A DNA stretch of 64,000 bases from Pseudomonas sp. Q11 (GTDB lineage Bacteria; Pseudomonadota; Gammaproteobacteria; Pseudomonadales; Pseudomonadaceae): contig NZ_JAKNQY010000003.1 of the NCBI RefSeq assembly GCF_024494355.1, positions 131,666 to 195,665 of the forward strand. Direction: 5' to 3'. The position numbers and the translations under genes were made by a program. Under the pieces are notes generated by a model. It was given only the letters and a program-made list of their open reading frames with translations. It made no database searches and was not told the origin of the DNA. Shown here piece after piece: positions 24,737 to 34,541 of the stretch. Numbering within the stretch: position 1 is the first letter of the stretch; every line of letters starts with the position of its first letter.

Positions 24737-27382
24737 ATGCAAGACCTCGATCCCGTCGAAACCCAGGAATGGCTGGACGCCCTGGAATCGGTTCTCGACA
24801 AAGAAGGCGAAGACCGTGCTCACTATCTGATGACCCGTATGGGCGAACTCGCAACCCGCAGCGGTTCGCAATTGCCTTACGCCATCACCACGCCATACCG
24901 CAACACAATCCCCGTTACCCACGAAGCACGCATGCCCGGCGACCTGTTCATGGAACGCCGCATTCGCTCGCTGGTACGCTGGAACGCGATGGCCATGGTG
25001 ATGCGTACGAACCTGAAAGATTCTGACCTGGGCGGTCACATCTCCAGCTTCGCCTCCAGCGCAACCTTGTACGACATCGGCTTCAACTATTTCTTCCAGG
25101 CCCCGACCGACGAACACGGCGGCGACCTGATCTACTTCCAGGGCCACACCTCGCCAGGCGTTTACGCCCGTGCCTTCATGGAAGGCCGCATCAGCGAAGA
25201 CCAGATGAACAACTTCCGCCAGGAAGTGGATGGTCAGGGCCTTTCGTCCTATCCGCACCCTTGGCTGATGCCTGATTTCTGGCAGTTCCCGACGGTATCC
25301 ATGGGTCTGGGCCCGATCCAGGCCATCTACCAGGCGCGTTTCATGAAGTACCTGGAAGCCCGTGGTTTCATTCCCGAAGGCAAGCAGAAAGTCTGGTGTT
25401 TCCTGGGCGACGGCGAGTGCGACGAGCCGGAATCCCTGGGCGCGATTTCCCTGGCTGGCCGCGAGAAGCTGGACAACCTGATCTTCGTCATCAACTGCAA
25501 CCTGCAGCGCCTCGACGGCCCGGTTCGCGGCAACGGCAAGATCATCCAGGAACTCGAAGGCGTGTTCCGCGGCGCCCAGTGGAACGTGACCAAGGTCATC
25601 TGGGGTCGTTTCTGGGACCCACTGCTGGCCAAGGACGTCGACGGCATCCTGCAACGCCGCATGGACGAAGTCATCGACGGCGAATACCAGAACTACAAGG
25701 CCAAGGACGGCGCGTTCGTCCGTGAGCACTTCTTCAACACGCCTGAACTCAAGGCAATGGTTGCCGATCTGTCCGACGACGAGATCTGGAAGCTCAACCG
25801 TGGCGGCCACGACCCGTACAAGGTCTACGCGGCGTACCACGAAGCGGTCAACCACAAGGAACAACCGACCGTCATCCTGGCCAAGACCATCAAGGGTTAT
25901 GGCACTGGTGCTGGCGAAGCGAAAAACACTGCGCACAACACCAAGAAAGTCGACGTCGACAGCCTGAAGTTGTTCCGCGACCGCTTCGACATCCCGGTCA
26001 AGGACGAGGAACTGGAAAACCTGCCGTTCTTCAAGCCGGAGCCCAACAGCGCCGAAGCCCGCTACCTGAGCGAGCGTCGCACCGCACTGGGTGGTTTCGT
26101 ACCCCAGCGCCGCGCGCAGAGTTTCAGCGTGCCGACCCCATCGCTCGATACCCTCAAGGCCATCCTTGACGGTTCGGGCGACCGTGAAATTTCCACCACC
26201 ATGGCGTTCGTGCGGATCCTCGCGCAACTGGTCAAGGACAAGGAAATCGGCCCGCGCATCGTTCCGATCATCCCGGACGAAGCCCGCACCTTCGGCATGG
26301 AAGGCATGTTCCGTCAGTTGGGCATCTACTCCTCCGTCGGCCAGCTCTACGAGCCAGTCGATAAAGACCAGGTGATGTTCTACAAGGAAGACAAGAAGGG
26401 CCAGATTCTCGAAGAAGGCATCAACGAAGCGGGCGCCATGAGTTCGTTCATCGCCGCCGGCACTTCGTACTCCAGCCACAACCAGCCGATGCTGCCGTTC
26501 TACATCTTCTACTCGATGTTCGGTTTCCAGCGTATCGGCGACCTGGCCTGGGCCGCTGGCGACAGCCGTACCCGTGGTTTCCTGATCGGCGGTACCGCAG
26601 GCAGAACCACGCTCAACGGCGAAGGCCTGCAACACGAAGACGGTCACAGCCACATCCTGGCTGCCACCATCCCGAACTGCCGCACCTTTGATCCAACCTA
26701 CGGCTACGAGCTGGCGGTGATCATCCAGGACGGCATGAAGAAGATGACCGAAGAGCAGCAGGACGTTTTCTACTACATCACCGTGATGAACGAGTCCTAC
26801 CAGCAGCCAGCCATGCCGGCCGGCGTGGAAGAAGGCATCATCAAGGGCATGTACCTGCTCGAGGAAGACACCCGCGAAGCGGCGCACCACGTCCAGCTGA
26901 TGGGCTCCGGCACCATCCTGCGCGAAGTGCGTGAAGCGGCGAAGATCCTGCGTGAAGAGTTCAACGTCGGCGCCGACGTCTGGAGCGTTACCAGCTTCAA
27001 CGAACTGCGTCGCGACGGCCTGGCCGTAGAGCGCAGCAACCGCCTGCACCCAGGCCAGAAGCCGAAACTGAGCTATGTCGAAGAATGCCTGAACGGTCGC
27101 AAAGGTCCGGTCATCGCCTCTACCGACTACATGAAGCTGTTCGCCGAGCAGATCCGTCAGTGGGTTCCTTCCAAGGAATTCAAGGTGCTGGGCACCGACG
27201 GCTTCGGTCGTAGCGACAGCCGCAAGAAGCTGCGTCACTTCTTCGAAGTCGACCGTAAGTTCGTTGTGTTGGCAGCCCTGGAAGCCCTGGCTGACCGTGG
27301 CGATATCGAACCCAAGGTGGTGGCCGAGGCCATCGTCAAGTTCGGCATCGATCCGGAAAAACGCAACCCACTGGACTGCTGA
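24737..27382 (+). CDS. aceE: Pyruvate dehydrogenase E1 component AceE (homodimeric type)
   Basis: Thiamine-diphosphate-dependent decarboxylation of pyruvate and reductive acetylation of E2 lipoyl groups, joining glycolysis to the TCA cycle. The 881-residue protein is the single-chain E1p of gammaproteobacteria. GDGECDEPESLGAISLAGRE (about residues 228-247) starts the ThDP motif, followed by the NCNLQRLDGPVRGNGK segment; ETISTTMAF-like REISTTMAFVRIL opens the pyrimidine domain; C-terminal LGTDGFGRSDSR matches the family. GGAG precedes the ATG by 8 nt. aceF follows 11 nt later, giving an aceEF operon. The E3 gene is not in the window. Confidence 0.98.
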   Translation: MQDLDPVETQEWLDALESVLDKEGEDRAHYLMTRMGELATRSGSQLPYAITTPYRNTIPVTHEARMPGDLFMERRIRSLVRWNAMAMVMRTNLKDSDLGGHISSFASSATLYDIGFNYFFQAPTDEHGGDLIYFQGHTSPGVYARAFMEGRISEDQMNNFRQEVDGQGLSSYPHPWLMPDFWQFPTVSMGLGPIQAIYQARFMKYLEARGFIPEGKQKVWCFLGDGECDEPESLGAISLAGREKLDNLIFVINCNLQRLDGPVRGNGKIIQELEGVFRGAQWNVTKVIWGRFWDPLLAKDVDGILQRRMDEVIDGEYQNYKAKDGAFVREHFFNTPELKAMVADLSDDEIWKLNRGGHDPYKVYAAYHEAVNHKEQPTVILAKTIKGYGTGAGEAKNTAHNTKKVDVDSLKLFRDRFDIPVKDEELENLPFFKPEPNSAEARYLSERRTALGGFVPQRRAQSFSVPTPSLDTLKAILDGSGDREISTTMAFVRILAQLVKDKEIGPRIVPIIPDEARTFGMEGMFRQLGIYSSVGQLYEPVDKDQVMFYKEDKKGQILEEGINEAGAMSSFIAAGTSYSSHNQPMLPFYIFYSMFGFQRIGDLAWAAGDSRTRGFLIGGTAGRTTLNGEGLQHEDGHSHILAATIPNCRTFDPTYGYELAVIIQDGMKKMTEEQQDVFYYITVMNESYQQPAMPAGVEEGIIKGMYLLEEDTREAAHHVQLMGSGTILREVREAAKILREEFNVGADVWSVTSFNELRRDGLAVERSNRLHPGQKPKLSYVEECLNGRKGPVIASTDYMKLFAEQIRQWVPSKEFKVLGTDGFGRSDSRKKLRHFFEVDRKFVVLAALEALADRGDIEPKVVAEAIVKFGIDPEKRNPLDC

Positions 27383-27393
27383 GGAGAATTTCC

Positions 27394-29040
27394 GTGAGCG
27401 AACTCATTCGCGTACCTGACATCGGCAGCGGTGAAGGTGAAGTAATTGAACTGTTTGTGAAGGTCGGCGACCGTATCGAAGCCGAGCAGAGCATCCTGAC
27501 GCTTGAATCGGACAAGGCCAGCATGGAAGTGCCTGCGCCGAAGGCCGGTATCGTTAAAAGCCTGAAAGTGAAGCTGGGTGATCGCCTGAAAGAAGGCGAC
27601 GAACTGCTGGAGCTGGAAGTCGAGGGCGCTGCTGCGGCGCCTGAAGCGGCAGCTCCTGCTGCTGCCCCGGCGGCGGCTGAAAAGCCTGCCGCTGCACCGG
27701 TTGCCGAGGCGGCTCCCGCCCCTGCCGCCGCGCCTGCCGCTGCCACGGTCCAGGACATTCATGTCCCGGACATCGGCTCGTCGGGCAAGGCCAAGATCAT
27801 CGAAGTGCTGGTCAAGGTCGGCGACACCGTCGAAGCCGACCAGTCGCTGATCACCCTGGAATCCGACAAGGCCAGCATGGAAATCCCGTCGCCGGCCGCC
27901 GGCGTGGTGGAAAGCGTCGAGATCAAGCTGGAAGACGAAGTTGGCACCGGTGATCTGATCCTGAAGCTGAAAGTGGCCGGTGCTGCGGCGCCTGCTGCCC
28001 CAGCCCAGGCTGCTGCGCCTGCCGCCAAGACCGAAGCCGAAGCTGCTCCAGCTCCGGCTGCCGCGCCTGCCGCCACCAAGGCCGAGACAGCCCCTGCCCC
28101 GGCCGCCGCACCCGCACCTGGCGGAGCCAAGGTGCATGCCGGTCCTGCGGTGCGTCAGCTGGCCCGTGAATTTGGTGTCGAGCTGTCCGCCGTCGGCCCA
28201 AGCGGCCCACACGGTCGTGTGCTGAAGGAAGACGTGCAGGCTTACGTCAAGGCCATGATGCAGAAGGCCAAGAACGCTCCGGCCGAAGGCGCCACGGGTG
28301 GTGCGGGCATCCCGCCGATCCCGGCGGTGGATTTCAGCCGCTTCGGCGAAACCGAAGAAGTGGCAATGACTCGCCTGATGCAAATCGGCGCGTCGAGCCT
28401 GCATCGCAGCTGGCTGAACATTCCGCACGTCACTCAGTTCGACCAGGCCGACATCACCGAGCTGGAAGCTTTCCGCGTCGCGCAGAAAGCCGTGGCGGAA
28501 AAAGCCGGCGTGAAACTGACCGTTCTGCCACTGCTGCTCAAGGCCTGTGCGCACCTGCTCAAGGAGCTGCCAGACTTCAACAGCTCCCTGGCCCCAAGCG
28601 GCAAGGCCGTCATTCGCAAGAAATACGTGCACATCGGTTTTGCCGTCGACACTCCGGAAGGCCTGCTGGTACCGGTCATCCGCAACGTCGACCAGAAGAG
28701 CCTGCTGCAACTGGCTGGCGAAGCCGCTGCCCTGGCCGAAAAGGCCCGGAACAAGAAGCTCACCGCCGACGACATGCAGGGCGCCTGCTTCACCATTTCC
28801 AGCCTCGGCCACATTGGCGGCACCGGCTTCACGCCGATCGTCAACGCGCCGGAAGTGGCGATCCTGGGTGTCTCCAAGGCCACCATCCAGCCTGTCTGGG
28901 ACGGTAAGGCCTTCCAGCCCAAACTGATGCTGCCGCTGTCGCTGTCCTACGATCACCGTGTGATCAACGGCGCCGCCGCTGCACGCTTCACCAAGCGTCT
29001 GAGCGACCTGCTGGGCGACATCCGTACCATCTTGCTGTAA
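27394..29040 (+). CDS. aceF: Pyruvate dehydrogenase E2 component, dihydrolipoyl acetyltransferase AceF
   Basis: Core of the pyruvate dehydrogenase complex that passes the acetyl group to CoA. Domain order in 548 residues: two lipoyl domains (lipoylated Lys41 and Lys159 in ESDKAS), each followed by a long Ala/Pro linker; a peripheral-subunit-binding domain (VRQLAREFGVELSAVGPSG); and the catalytic domain with C-terminal SYDHRVINGAAAARF. The active-site acid is Asn rather than the Asp of E. coli, as in the Azotobacter vinelandii enzyme. The start is GTG, with AGGAG 9 nt upstream. E. coli has three lipoyl domains; this has two, the usual number in pseudomonads. Confidence 0.97.
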   Translation: MSELIRVPDIGSGEGEVIELFVKVGDRIEAEQSILTLESDKASMEVPAPKAGIVKSLKVKLGDRLKEGDELLELEVEGAAAAPEAAAPAAAPAAAEKPAAAPVAEAAPAPAAAPAAATVQDIHVPDIGSSGKAKIIEVLVKVGDTVEADQSLITLESDKASMEIPSPAAGVVESVEIKLEDEVGTGDLILKLKVAGAAAPAAPAQAAAPAAKTEAEAAPAPAAAPAATKAETAPAPAAAPAPGGAKVHAGPAVRQLAREFGVELSAVGPSGPHGRVLKEDVQAYVKAMMQKAKNAPAEGATGGAGIPPIPAVDFSRFGETEEVAMTRLMQIGASSLHRSWLNIPHVTQFDQADITELEAFRVAQKAVAEKAGVKLTVLPLLLKACAHLLKELPDFNSSLAPSGKAVIRKKYVHIGFAVDTPEGLLVPVIRNVDQKSLLQLAGEAAALAEKARNKKLTADDMQGACFTISSLGHIGGTGFTPIVNAPEVAILGVSKATIQPVWDGKAFQPKLMLPLSLSYDHRVINGAAAARFTKRLSDLLGDIRTILL

Positions 29041-29048
29041 CACCGCAT

Positions 29049-29069
29049 GGCCCTCCATCACGGAGGGCC
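29049..29069 (+). terminator. Hairpin after aceF (weak terminator)
   Basis: GGCCCTCC / GGAGGGCC with a 5-nt loop starts 9 nt after the aceF stop. The following tract (CTTCGG...GTTTT) is not a clean U-run, so it may stabilise the 3' end rather than terminate. Confidence 0.5.
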
Positions 29070-29110
29070 CTTCGGACTGCTGTTTTCCGAGCGCCACGCT
29101 CGTACCTCAA

Positions 29111-29137
29111 CCCCGCCCGTTTGGCGGGGCTTTTTTT
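29111..29137 (+). terminator. Rho-independent terminator of aceEF
   Basis: CCCCGCC / GGCGGGG stem with a CGTTT loop, then C and seven T. This is a textbook intrinsic terminator on the plus strand. The rest of the spacer up to 29345 is AT-rich and probably contains the promoter of the next gene; no clear hexamers are claimed. Confidence 0.9.
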
Positions 29138-29345
29138 GCCTGGGATAAAAATGCCCACGCACAGGAAACTTCGACCCATTTCCTACCCCAGCCGGGATTA
29201 GTGACTACACCCCCTGTTAGTCATTACCCACAACTTACGCCCCCTTCCCTATCAATATTTATTCCCCGCCACGCTTTAGCATTCTTAGTTCACCGACCAC
29301 ACACACCCAAACTTTAAAAACACCGAACTTCGAACGGACTCGAAT

Positions 29346-30752
29346 ATGTTTAAACCCACTGTTGGCCCCATTGTGGGTCACACGACAACTGATCACGCGC
29401 GAATATTCCTGCGAGGAGACAAGGGCAACGGCAACCTGACCTTTGCCGGCATTCGTCATAGGCGCCAAGGCGATACAACATGGTCGAAGGGACACTTTGT
29501 ACTGTTGAACAGCTACCGCGACATGTCCGATGTCATCGTATTAAAAGGTCTTCAAGCCGACACCGCTTATGAATATCAGGCCGGCTGGCTCACCCCTCTG
29601 AGCCCGACCCACACCGTGGAAACCATCCAGGAGCGGCCGCTGCAGTGGCCTGCAAATATTTACCAGTTCCGCACCCCTTCCAGCAAAATCGGCGCAACAC
29701 GCGCCTATATCGTCGGTTCTTGTCGCTATCTGCGGGTCACCGCCGGTACCCCATCGACCCCCGAACTCGGGGATCGGACATTCGCCGGCATCAACCGCGT
29801 CGTTGACCAGGCCGACCCGCCGATCAGCGGTATTTTGATGACCGGGGATCAGGTTTACCTCGACGATTTGAATATGCTCGCCCCGGACCGGACCTATCAG
29901 GACATTCTGCTCAAGTACCGCACCGCTTTTTCCCAACCACACATTAAAAAACTCATGTCCGGCGTGCCAACTTACATGATCCTCGACGACCATGAAATTG
30001 AAGATAACTGGCCAGCCAACAAAAACGTCGAGGATGAAGCTTTATATGCCAATGCCATGAGCGCTTATGAACTTTATCAAGCCAGCCATAGCCCAGCCCA
30101 TGAACTTTCAAGCAATGGCACATTAAAGAAACCGTTGAAACAGTTCTGGTACACATTCACTCACGGCGATATCGAATGGTTCGTCACTGACAGCCGGACC
30201 CGACGCAACCTGTCACCGCACGACCGACGCATCCTCGACGAGGAGCAGGAGCAGTCACTGCTTACCTGGCTTGTCAACAGCCCCGCCCGAGTCAAATTCG
30301 TCGTGACCAGCGTCCTGTTCTACCCTGACAGCAAACACAATGACGGTGATGCCTGGCAGGCCTTCCCGGCCCAACGTCTGCGCCTTCTGGAAACCATCCG
30401 AGGCCATGGGATCAAGAATGTGATTTTCGTGTCGGGCGACATTCATGGCTCCATGACCAGCCGCCTGGGTCACACCCAAGACCCCGATTTCGAAGTCCAT
30501 ACCGTCGTTGCCTCGCCGTTTTACAACAGCAAGCTGTTGCCCTTCGCAAAACCATCCGATTTTATTTTCGACAGAGCCATGGCCCGGGCCGGGGGCGGTG
30601 AATACCAGTACGAACTGACCGGCAAGGTGATCAGCCAGGACAATTTCGCACGCCTGCATGTCGCGGACCAGAGCGTTCGGGTCACTTTTCACGACCGTGA
30701 TGGCACTTCATTACAGACGGTTGATATCCCGTTGCGCGGACGAGTGGTATAA
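29346..30752 (+). CDS. PhoD-like metallophosphatase, no signal peptide
   Basis: A 468-residue phosphodiesterase/alkaline phosphatase D-type domain. Metal and active-site motifs are visible: GSCRYL, MTGDQVYLDDLN, YMILDDHEIEDNW, and C-terminal IFVSGDIHGSM. Catalytic metals would be Fe/Ca as in PhoD. Most PhoD proteins are exported by the Tat pathway, but here the ATG begins MFKPTVGPIVGHTTTDHARIF with no twin-arginine signal or hydrophobic segment, so a cytosolic location is expected. The gene sits alone between the aceEF terminator and dipA, and its lead region (29200-29345) is much more AT-rich than neighbours. Substrate unknown. Confidence 0.88.
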   Translation: MFKPTVGPIVGHTTTDHARIFLRGDKGNGNLTFAGIRHRRQGDTTWSKGHFVLLNSYRDMSDVIVLKGLQADTAYEYQAGWLTPLSPTHTVETIQERPLQWPANIYQFRTPSSKIGATRAYIVGSCRYLRVTAGTPSTPELGDRTFAGINRVVDQADPPISGILMTGDQVYLDDLNMLAPDRTYQDILLKYRTAFSQPHIKKLMSGVPTYMILDDHEIEDNWPANKNVEDEALYANAMSAYELYQASHSPAHELSSNGTLKKPLKQFWYTFTHGDIEWFVTDSRTRRNLSPHDRRILDEEQEQSLLTWLVNSPARVKFVVTSVLFYPDSKHNDGDAWQAFPAQRLRLLETIRGHGIKNVIFVSGDIHGSMTSRLGHTQDPDFEVHTVVASPFYNSKLLPFAKPSDFIFDRAMARAGGGEYQYELTGKVISQDNFARLHVADQSVRVTFHDRDGTSLQTVDIPLRGRVV

Positions 30753-30934
30753 CCACTCAAGCCCTCTGATCGGGTGACGGCTGGAGAAATCCTCTTGTCG
30801 GCCGATAAAAGGTTTATAGCACTTGGCCTTCATCTCTCTTGTCAGCCAGTGCCGCAATGATGCAACCTTGCGGCAGTCCGTAATAACGAGGGCGTCAGCC
30901 CGGCGCGATCAGCATTTTCGAAGCGAGTTTCCCC

Positions 30935-33628
30935 ATGAAAAGCCAACCCGATGCCGCCAGCCGTATGGCGGCCGAGGTAGTGACGCAGTTACCGGTGCCT
31001 TCGCGGCTCGGCATGCTGCGTTTCGAACGGCTGAATGAAGCGAGCTGGGCGCTGCTGTTCCTCGATCCCAACTGCGAACGTTATTTCGGCCTGCCGGCAG
31101 TAGAGCTTTGCTCGCTGGTCAGTTCGCCCTACGCCAGCCTGATGGAACCCGAAGCGCGCTATCAACTCCACGATACGATCCAGCAGCAACTGGCCCAAGC
31201 CCCGCATTACCTGATCCGCTACACGCTCCACACCGCCAAGGGTCCCATGAACCTGCTGGAAATGGGCGAGTCCTATAAACAGCACAATCGCCATCTACTA
31301 CGCGGCTATCTGCTGGCAGTGGACGATTTGCTGACAAGCGAGCCGTCGGCACCGGCCCTGGACCTGGAAACCCAGAACTCACGCCTGCAAATTGCCCTGG
31401 AACTGAACCAACGCGCCCAGCAGGAACAGCTTCAACACTTGGACCGGGTGCGCGCGCAACAGGACCTGATCCTGCTGCTGACCCGTCAGCGCTACAGCGC
31501 CAACAACTCCCTGCAGGAAGCCGCCGAGCTCATCACCCGCAGCGCCTGCGACATCTACCAGATTGATTGCGCCAGCATCTGGAACCTGGAAGACGGCCAG
31601 TTGGTGCCGATTTCGGCTTATAACCGCGCCTCTCAGGACTACTTTCTGCCAGACGTGATCAACGCCAACGAGTTTCCTGATTACATGGAGGCGCTGCAGA
31701 CCTGCCGCGCAATCGACGCGCACAATGCGATGCGCGACCCGCGTACCCGGGAAATGGCCGCAAGCCTTCGCACGCGGGAAGTCAACGCCATGCTCGATGC
31801 CAGCGTCCGAATCGACGGCCAGGTGGTGGGCGTGCTGTGCCTGGAGCAAATAGGCGTCACCCGCGCCTGGCAGTCGGACGAGATCGCCTTTGCCGGTGAA
31901 CTGGCTGACCAGTTCGCCCAGGTCATCAACAACCACAACCGACGGACCGCCACCAACGCCTTGCACTTGTTCCAGCGCGCCGTGGAGCAGAGCGCCAACG
32001 CGTTCCTGCTGGTCAATTGCGACGGTGTGGTGGAATACGTCAACCCCAGCTTCACCGCCATCACCCAATATTCCACCGAGGAAGTCCACGGCCAGCGCCT
32101 GTCGGAACTGCCGGCCTTGGAAAACCTCAGCGAACTGCTGTTCGATGCTCCGTCGGCCCTGGCCCAGAGCAACAGCTGGCAGGGCGAATTCAAGAGCAGG
32201 CGCAAGAATCTGGAACCCTACTGGGGCCAATTGTCGATTTCCAAGGTCTATGGCGATAACCGTGAACTGACCCACTACATCGGTATTTACGAAGACATCA
32301 CCCAGACCAAACTGGCCCAGCAGCGTATCGAGCGCCTGGCCTATACCGACAACCTGACCAACCTGGGCAACCGCCCCGCGTTCATCCGCAACCTCGATGA
32401 GCGCTTTGCCCGGGACAGCGATTCGCCCATCAGCCTGTTGCTGGTGGACATCGACAACTTCAAGCGCATCAATGACAGCCTCGGCCATCAGACCGGAGAC
32501 AAGCTGCTGATCAGCCTGGCCCGGCGCCTGCGCAATAGCCTGAGCCCCAGTGGCAGCCTGGCACGGTTCGCCAGTAATGAATTCGCCGTACTGCTGGACG
32601 ACACCGACCTGGAGGCAGGGCAGCAGATCGCCAGCCAGTTGCTGATGACGCTCGACAAACCGATGTTCGTCGACAACCAGTTGATCAGCGTGACCGGCTC
32701 CGTGGGCCTGGCCTGCGCGCCACTGCACGGCCGCGACCCCCAGACCCTGATGCGCAACGCCGGACTCGCCCTGCACAAAGCCAAAGCCAACGGCAAGCAT
32801 CAGGTCCAGGTATTCACCGAGGCGCTGAACGCCGAGGCCAGCTACAAGCTGTTCGTGGAAAACAACCTGCGCCGCGCCTTGACCCAGAACGAGCTGGACG
32901 TGTTCTATCAGCCAAAACTGTGCCTGCGCAGCGGTCGTCTGCTGGGCATGGAGGCGCTGCTGCGCTGGAACCATCCCGAGAAGGGCATGATTCGCCCGGA
33001 CCAATTCATCAGCGTCGCCGAAGAAACCGGCCTGATCATCCCCATCGGCAAATGGATCGCCCGTCAGGCTTGCCGCATGAGCAAGCAATTGACCGCCGCC
33101 GGCCTGGGCAACCTGCAAGTGGCGATCAACCTGTCGCCCAAGCAGTTCTCCGACCCGGATCTGGTCGCCTCGATCGCCAGCATCCTCAAGGAAGAACAAC
33201 TGCCGGCCCGCCTGCTGGAACTGGAACTGACCGAAGGCCTGCTGCTGGAGGCCACCGAAGATACCCACTTGCAGCTCGACCAACTCAAGCGCCTGGGCCT
33301 GACCCTGGCCATGGACGACTTCGGCACCGGTTATTCATCCCTGAGTTACCTGAAAAAATTCCCGATCGACATCATCAAGATCGATCGCAGCTTCATCCAC
33401 GAGATCCCGGACAACCAGGACGACATGGAAATCACTTCCGCGGTGATCGCCATGGCCCACAACCTGAAACTCAAGGTGGTGGCCGAAGGTATCGAAACCG
33501 CACAGCAACTGGCGTTCCTGCGGCGCCACCGCTGCGACGTCGGCCAGGGCTACCTGTTCGACCGGCCGATCCCGGGAGCGGAGCTGATCGAAAAGCTCAA
33601 GCGTTACCCGCGCGGTCCTCTCGTATAA
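30935..33628 (+). CDS. dipA: Cyclic-di-GMP phosphodiesterase DipA-like (PAS-GAF-PAS-GGDEF-EAL)
   Basis: An 897-residue cytosolic signalling protein. Order: N-terminal PAS-like region (residues 25-140), coiled linker, GAF domain (about 185-335), PAS (about 345-465), GGDEF domain, EAL domain. The GGDEF signature is degenerate (ASNEF in place of GGDEF), so cyclase activity is not expected. The EAL domain keeps MEALLRW, the NLSPKQF and ELTEGLLLE motifs and [13 protein letters not shown] loop 6, so it should hydrolyse c-di-GMP. Gene position before msrA and domain order match P. aeruginosa PA5017 (DipA), which promotes biofilm dispersion. A heptanucleotide hairpin begins right after its stop. Confidence 0.92.
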   Translation: MKSQPDAASRMAAEVVTQLPVPSRLGMLRFERLNEASWALLFLDPNCERYFGLPAVELCSLVSSPYASLMEPEARYQLHDTIQQQLAQAPHYLIRYTLHTAKGPMNLLEMGESYKQHNRHLLRGYLLAVDDLLTSEPSAPALDLETQNSRLQIALELNQRAQQEQLQHLDRVRAQQDLILLLTRQRYSANNSLQEAAELITRSACDIYQIDCASIWNLEDGQLVPISAYNRASQDYFLPDVINANEFPDYMEALQTCRAIDAHNAMRDPRTREMAASLRTREVNAMLDASVRIDGQVVGVLCLEQIGVTRAWQSDEIAFAGELADQFAQVINNHNRRTATNALHLFQRAVEQSANAFLLVNCDGVVEYVNPSFTAITQYSTEEVHGQRLSELPALENLSELLFDAPSALAQSNSWQGEFKSRRKNLEPYWGQLSISKVYGDNRELTHYIGIYEDITQTKLAQQRIERLAYTDNLTNLGNRPAFIRNLDERFARDSDSPISLLLVDIDNFKRINDSLGHQTGDKLLISLARRLRNSLSPSGSLARFASNEFAVLLDDTDLEAGQQIASQLLMTLDKPMFVDNQLISVTGSVGLACAPLHGRDPQTLMRNAGLALHKAKANGKHQVQVFTEALNAEASYKLFVENNLRRALTQNELDVFYQPKLCLRSGRLLGMEALLRWNHPEKGMIRPDQFISVAEETGLIIPIGKWIARQACRMSKQLTAAGLGNLQVAINLSPKQFSDPDLVASIASILKEEQLPARLLELELTEGLLLEATEDTHLQLDQLKRLGLTLAMDDFGTGYSSLSYLKKFPIDIIKIDRSFIHEIPDNQDDMEITSAVIAMAHNLKLKVVAEGIETAQQLAFLRRHRCDVGQGYLFDRPIPGAELIEKLKRYPRGPLV

Positions 33629-33720
33629 CTCAAGCTTCAAGCTTCAAGCTTCAAGCTTCAAGCTTCAAGCAAACAGTGGCACACTCTCACCACTTGTAGC
33701 TTGCAGCTTGAAACTCGCAG
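33629..33720. repeat. Heptanucleotide hairpin element, locus 2
   Basis: Five tandem CAAGCTT heptads (33631-33665) plus a partial sixth start 2 nt after the dipA stop. A spacer of about 22 nt is followed by inverted degenerate heptads (TTGTAGC, TTGCAGC, TTGAAAC). The whole element fills the short dipA-msrA spacer and ends about 10 nt before the msrA ribosome-binding site. Same layout as at 1-101 and 45.1 kb. Confidence 0.85.
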
Positions 33721-33743
33721 CTGCCTTCCTAAGAGGACTGATG

Positions 33744-34391
33744 ATGGTCTTGCGCTCGGAAATCCTGGTGAACAAAAACGTGCTCCCTACTCAAGAACAA
33801 GCTTTGCCTGGCCGCGAAACCCCAATGACCGTGCCGGAAAAACACTTCGTCCACGATGCGCCACTGCTGGGTCCGTTTGCCATGGACGTGGATTTCGCGA
33901 TCTTCGGCCTGGGCTGTTTCTGGGGCGCGGAACGTAAATTCTGGCAGCGCGAAGGCGTGGTCAGTACAGCGGTGGGTTACGCCGGTGGCTTTACGCCGAA
34001 CCCGACGTATGAAGAGGTCTGCTCGGGCCTTACCGGCCACAGCGAAGTGGTCCTGGTGGTCTACGAGCCGGAAAAAGTCAGCTACGAGCAGCTTCTAAAG
34101 ATGTTCTGGGAGCTGCACAACCCGACCCAGGGCATGCGCCAGGGCAATGACATCGGTACCCAGTACCGCTCGGTGATCTATGCCACCAACCCAACCCAAC
34201 TGGCTGCCGCCAAACACAGCGCGCAAGTCTTTCAGGCTGAATTGACCAAGGCCGGTAAGGGCGTCATTACCACCGAAATCGAAGAAGCCCCGACGTTCTT
34301 CTTCGCCGAGGCCTATCACCAGCAATATCTGGCGAAGAATCCTGAAGGTTATTGCGGGATTGGCGGTACGGGCGTGACTTGTCCGATCTGA
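33744..34391 (+). CDS. msrA: Peptide methionine (S)-sulfoxide reductase MsrA
   Basis: Repairs S-methionine sulfoxide in proteins using thioredoxin-derived electrons. A 215-residue enzyme with the catalytic motif [33 protein letters not shown] and the substrate-pocket motif ending [11 protein letters not shown]. The long N-terminal part before the catalytic cysteine is typical of the large proteobacterial MsrA, and the C-terminal [12 protein letters not shown] provides resolving cysteines. GAGG lies 7 nt before ATG 33744; ATG 33741 and an upstream TTG are alternatives. It directly follows dipA as in P. aeruginosa (PA5018). Confidence 0.96.
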   Translation: MVLRSEILVNKNVLPTQEQALPGRETPMTVPEKHFVHDAPLLGPFAMDVDFAIFGLGCFWGAERKFWQREGVVSTAVGYAGGFTPNPTYEEVCSGLTGHSEVVLVVYEPEKVSYEQLLKMFWELHNPTQGMRQGNDIGTQYRSVIYATNPTQLAAAKHSAQVFQAELTKAGKGVITTEIEEAPTFFFAEAYHQQYLAKNPEGYCGIGGTGVTCPI

Positions 34392-34411
34392 CTTTCAAGC
34401 CCCAGACCCAG

Positions 34412-34441
34412 TGTGGGAGCCGAGCTTGCTCGGCTCCCACA
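34412..34441. repeat. Perfect REP-like hairpin after msrA
   Basis: A 14-bp perfect stem TGTGGGAGCCGAGC with a 2-nt loop, from the GTGGGAGC REP family but with a self-complementary centre. No U-run follows, yet a 14-bp stem between convergent msrA and rlmJ may stabilise both transcripts' ends. Confidence 0.8.
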
Positions 34442-34484
34442 GGGATTTGTGGCAGCTGCAGTTCCTGCGAACACCCCGCAACTC

Positions 34485-34512
34485 ATGTGGGAGCGGGCTT
34501 GCTCGCGAAGGC
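34485..34512. repeat. Single REP sequence
   Basis: One unpaired arm of GTGGGAGCGGGCTTGCTCGC located just downstream of the perfect hairpin, within the msrA-rlmJ convergent spacer. Confidence 0.8.
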
Positions 34513-34541
34513 GCCCTATCAGGCGGTATCAATGCATCTGA

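Noticed and set aside
24623..27238. Very long minus-strand ORF (871 codons) opposite aceE
   Set aside because: It is the antisense shadow of a highly expressed GC-rich gene; its composition (many His, Gln, Val, Arg) and lack of any domain match the shadow pattern, and aceE itself is unmistakable.
27235..29097. Minus-strand ORF rich in Gly/Arg/Ser opposite aceF
   Set aside because: The glycine/arginine-rich tracts are the reverse of Ala/Pro linkers in AceF.
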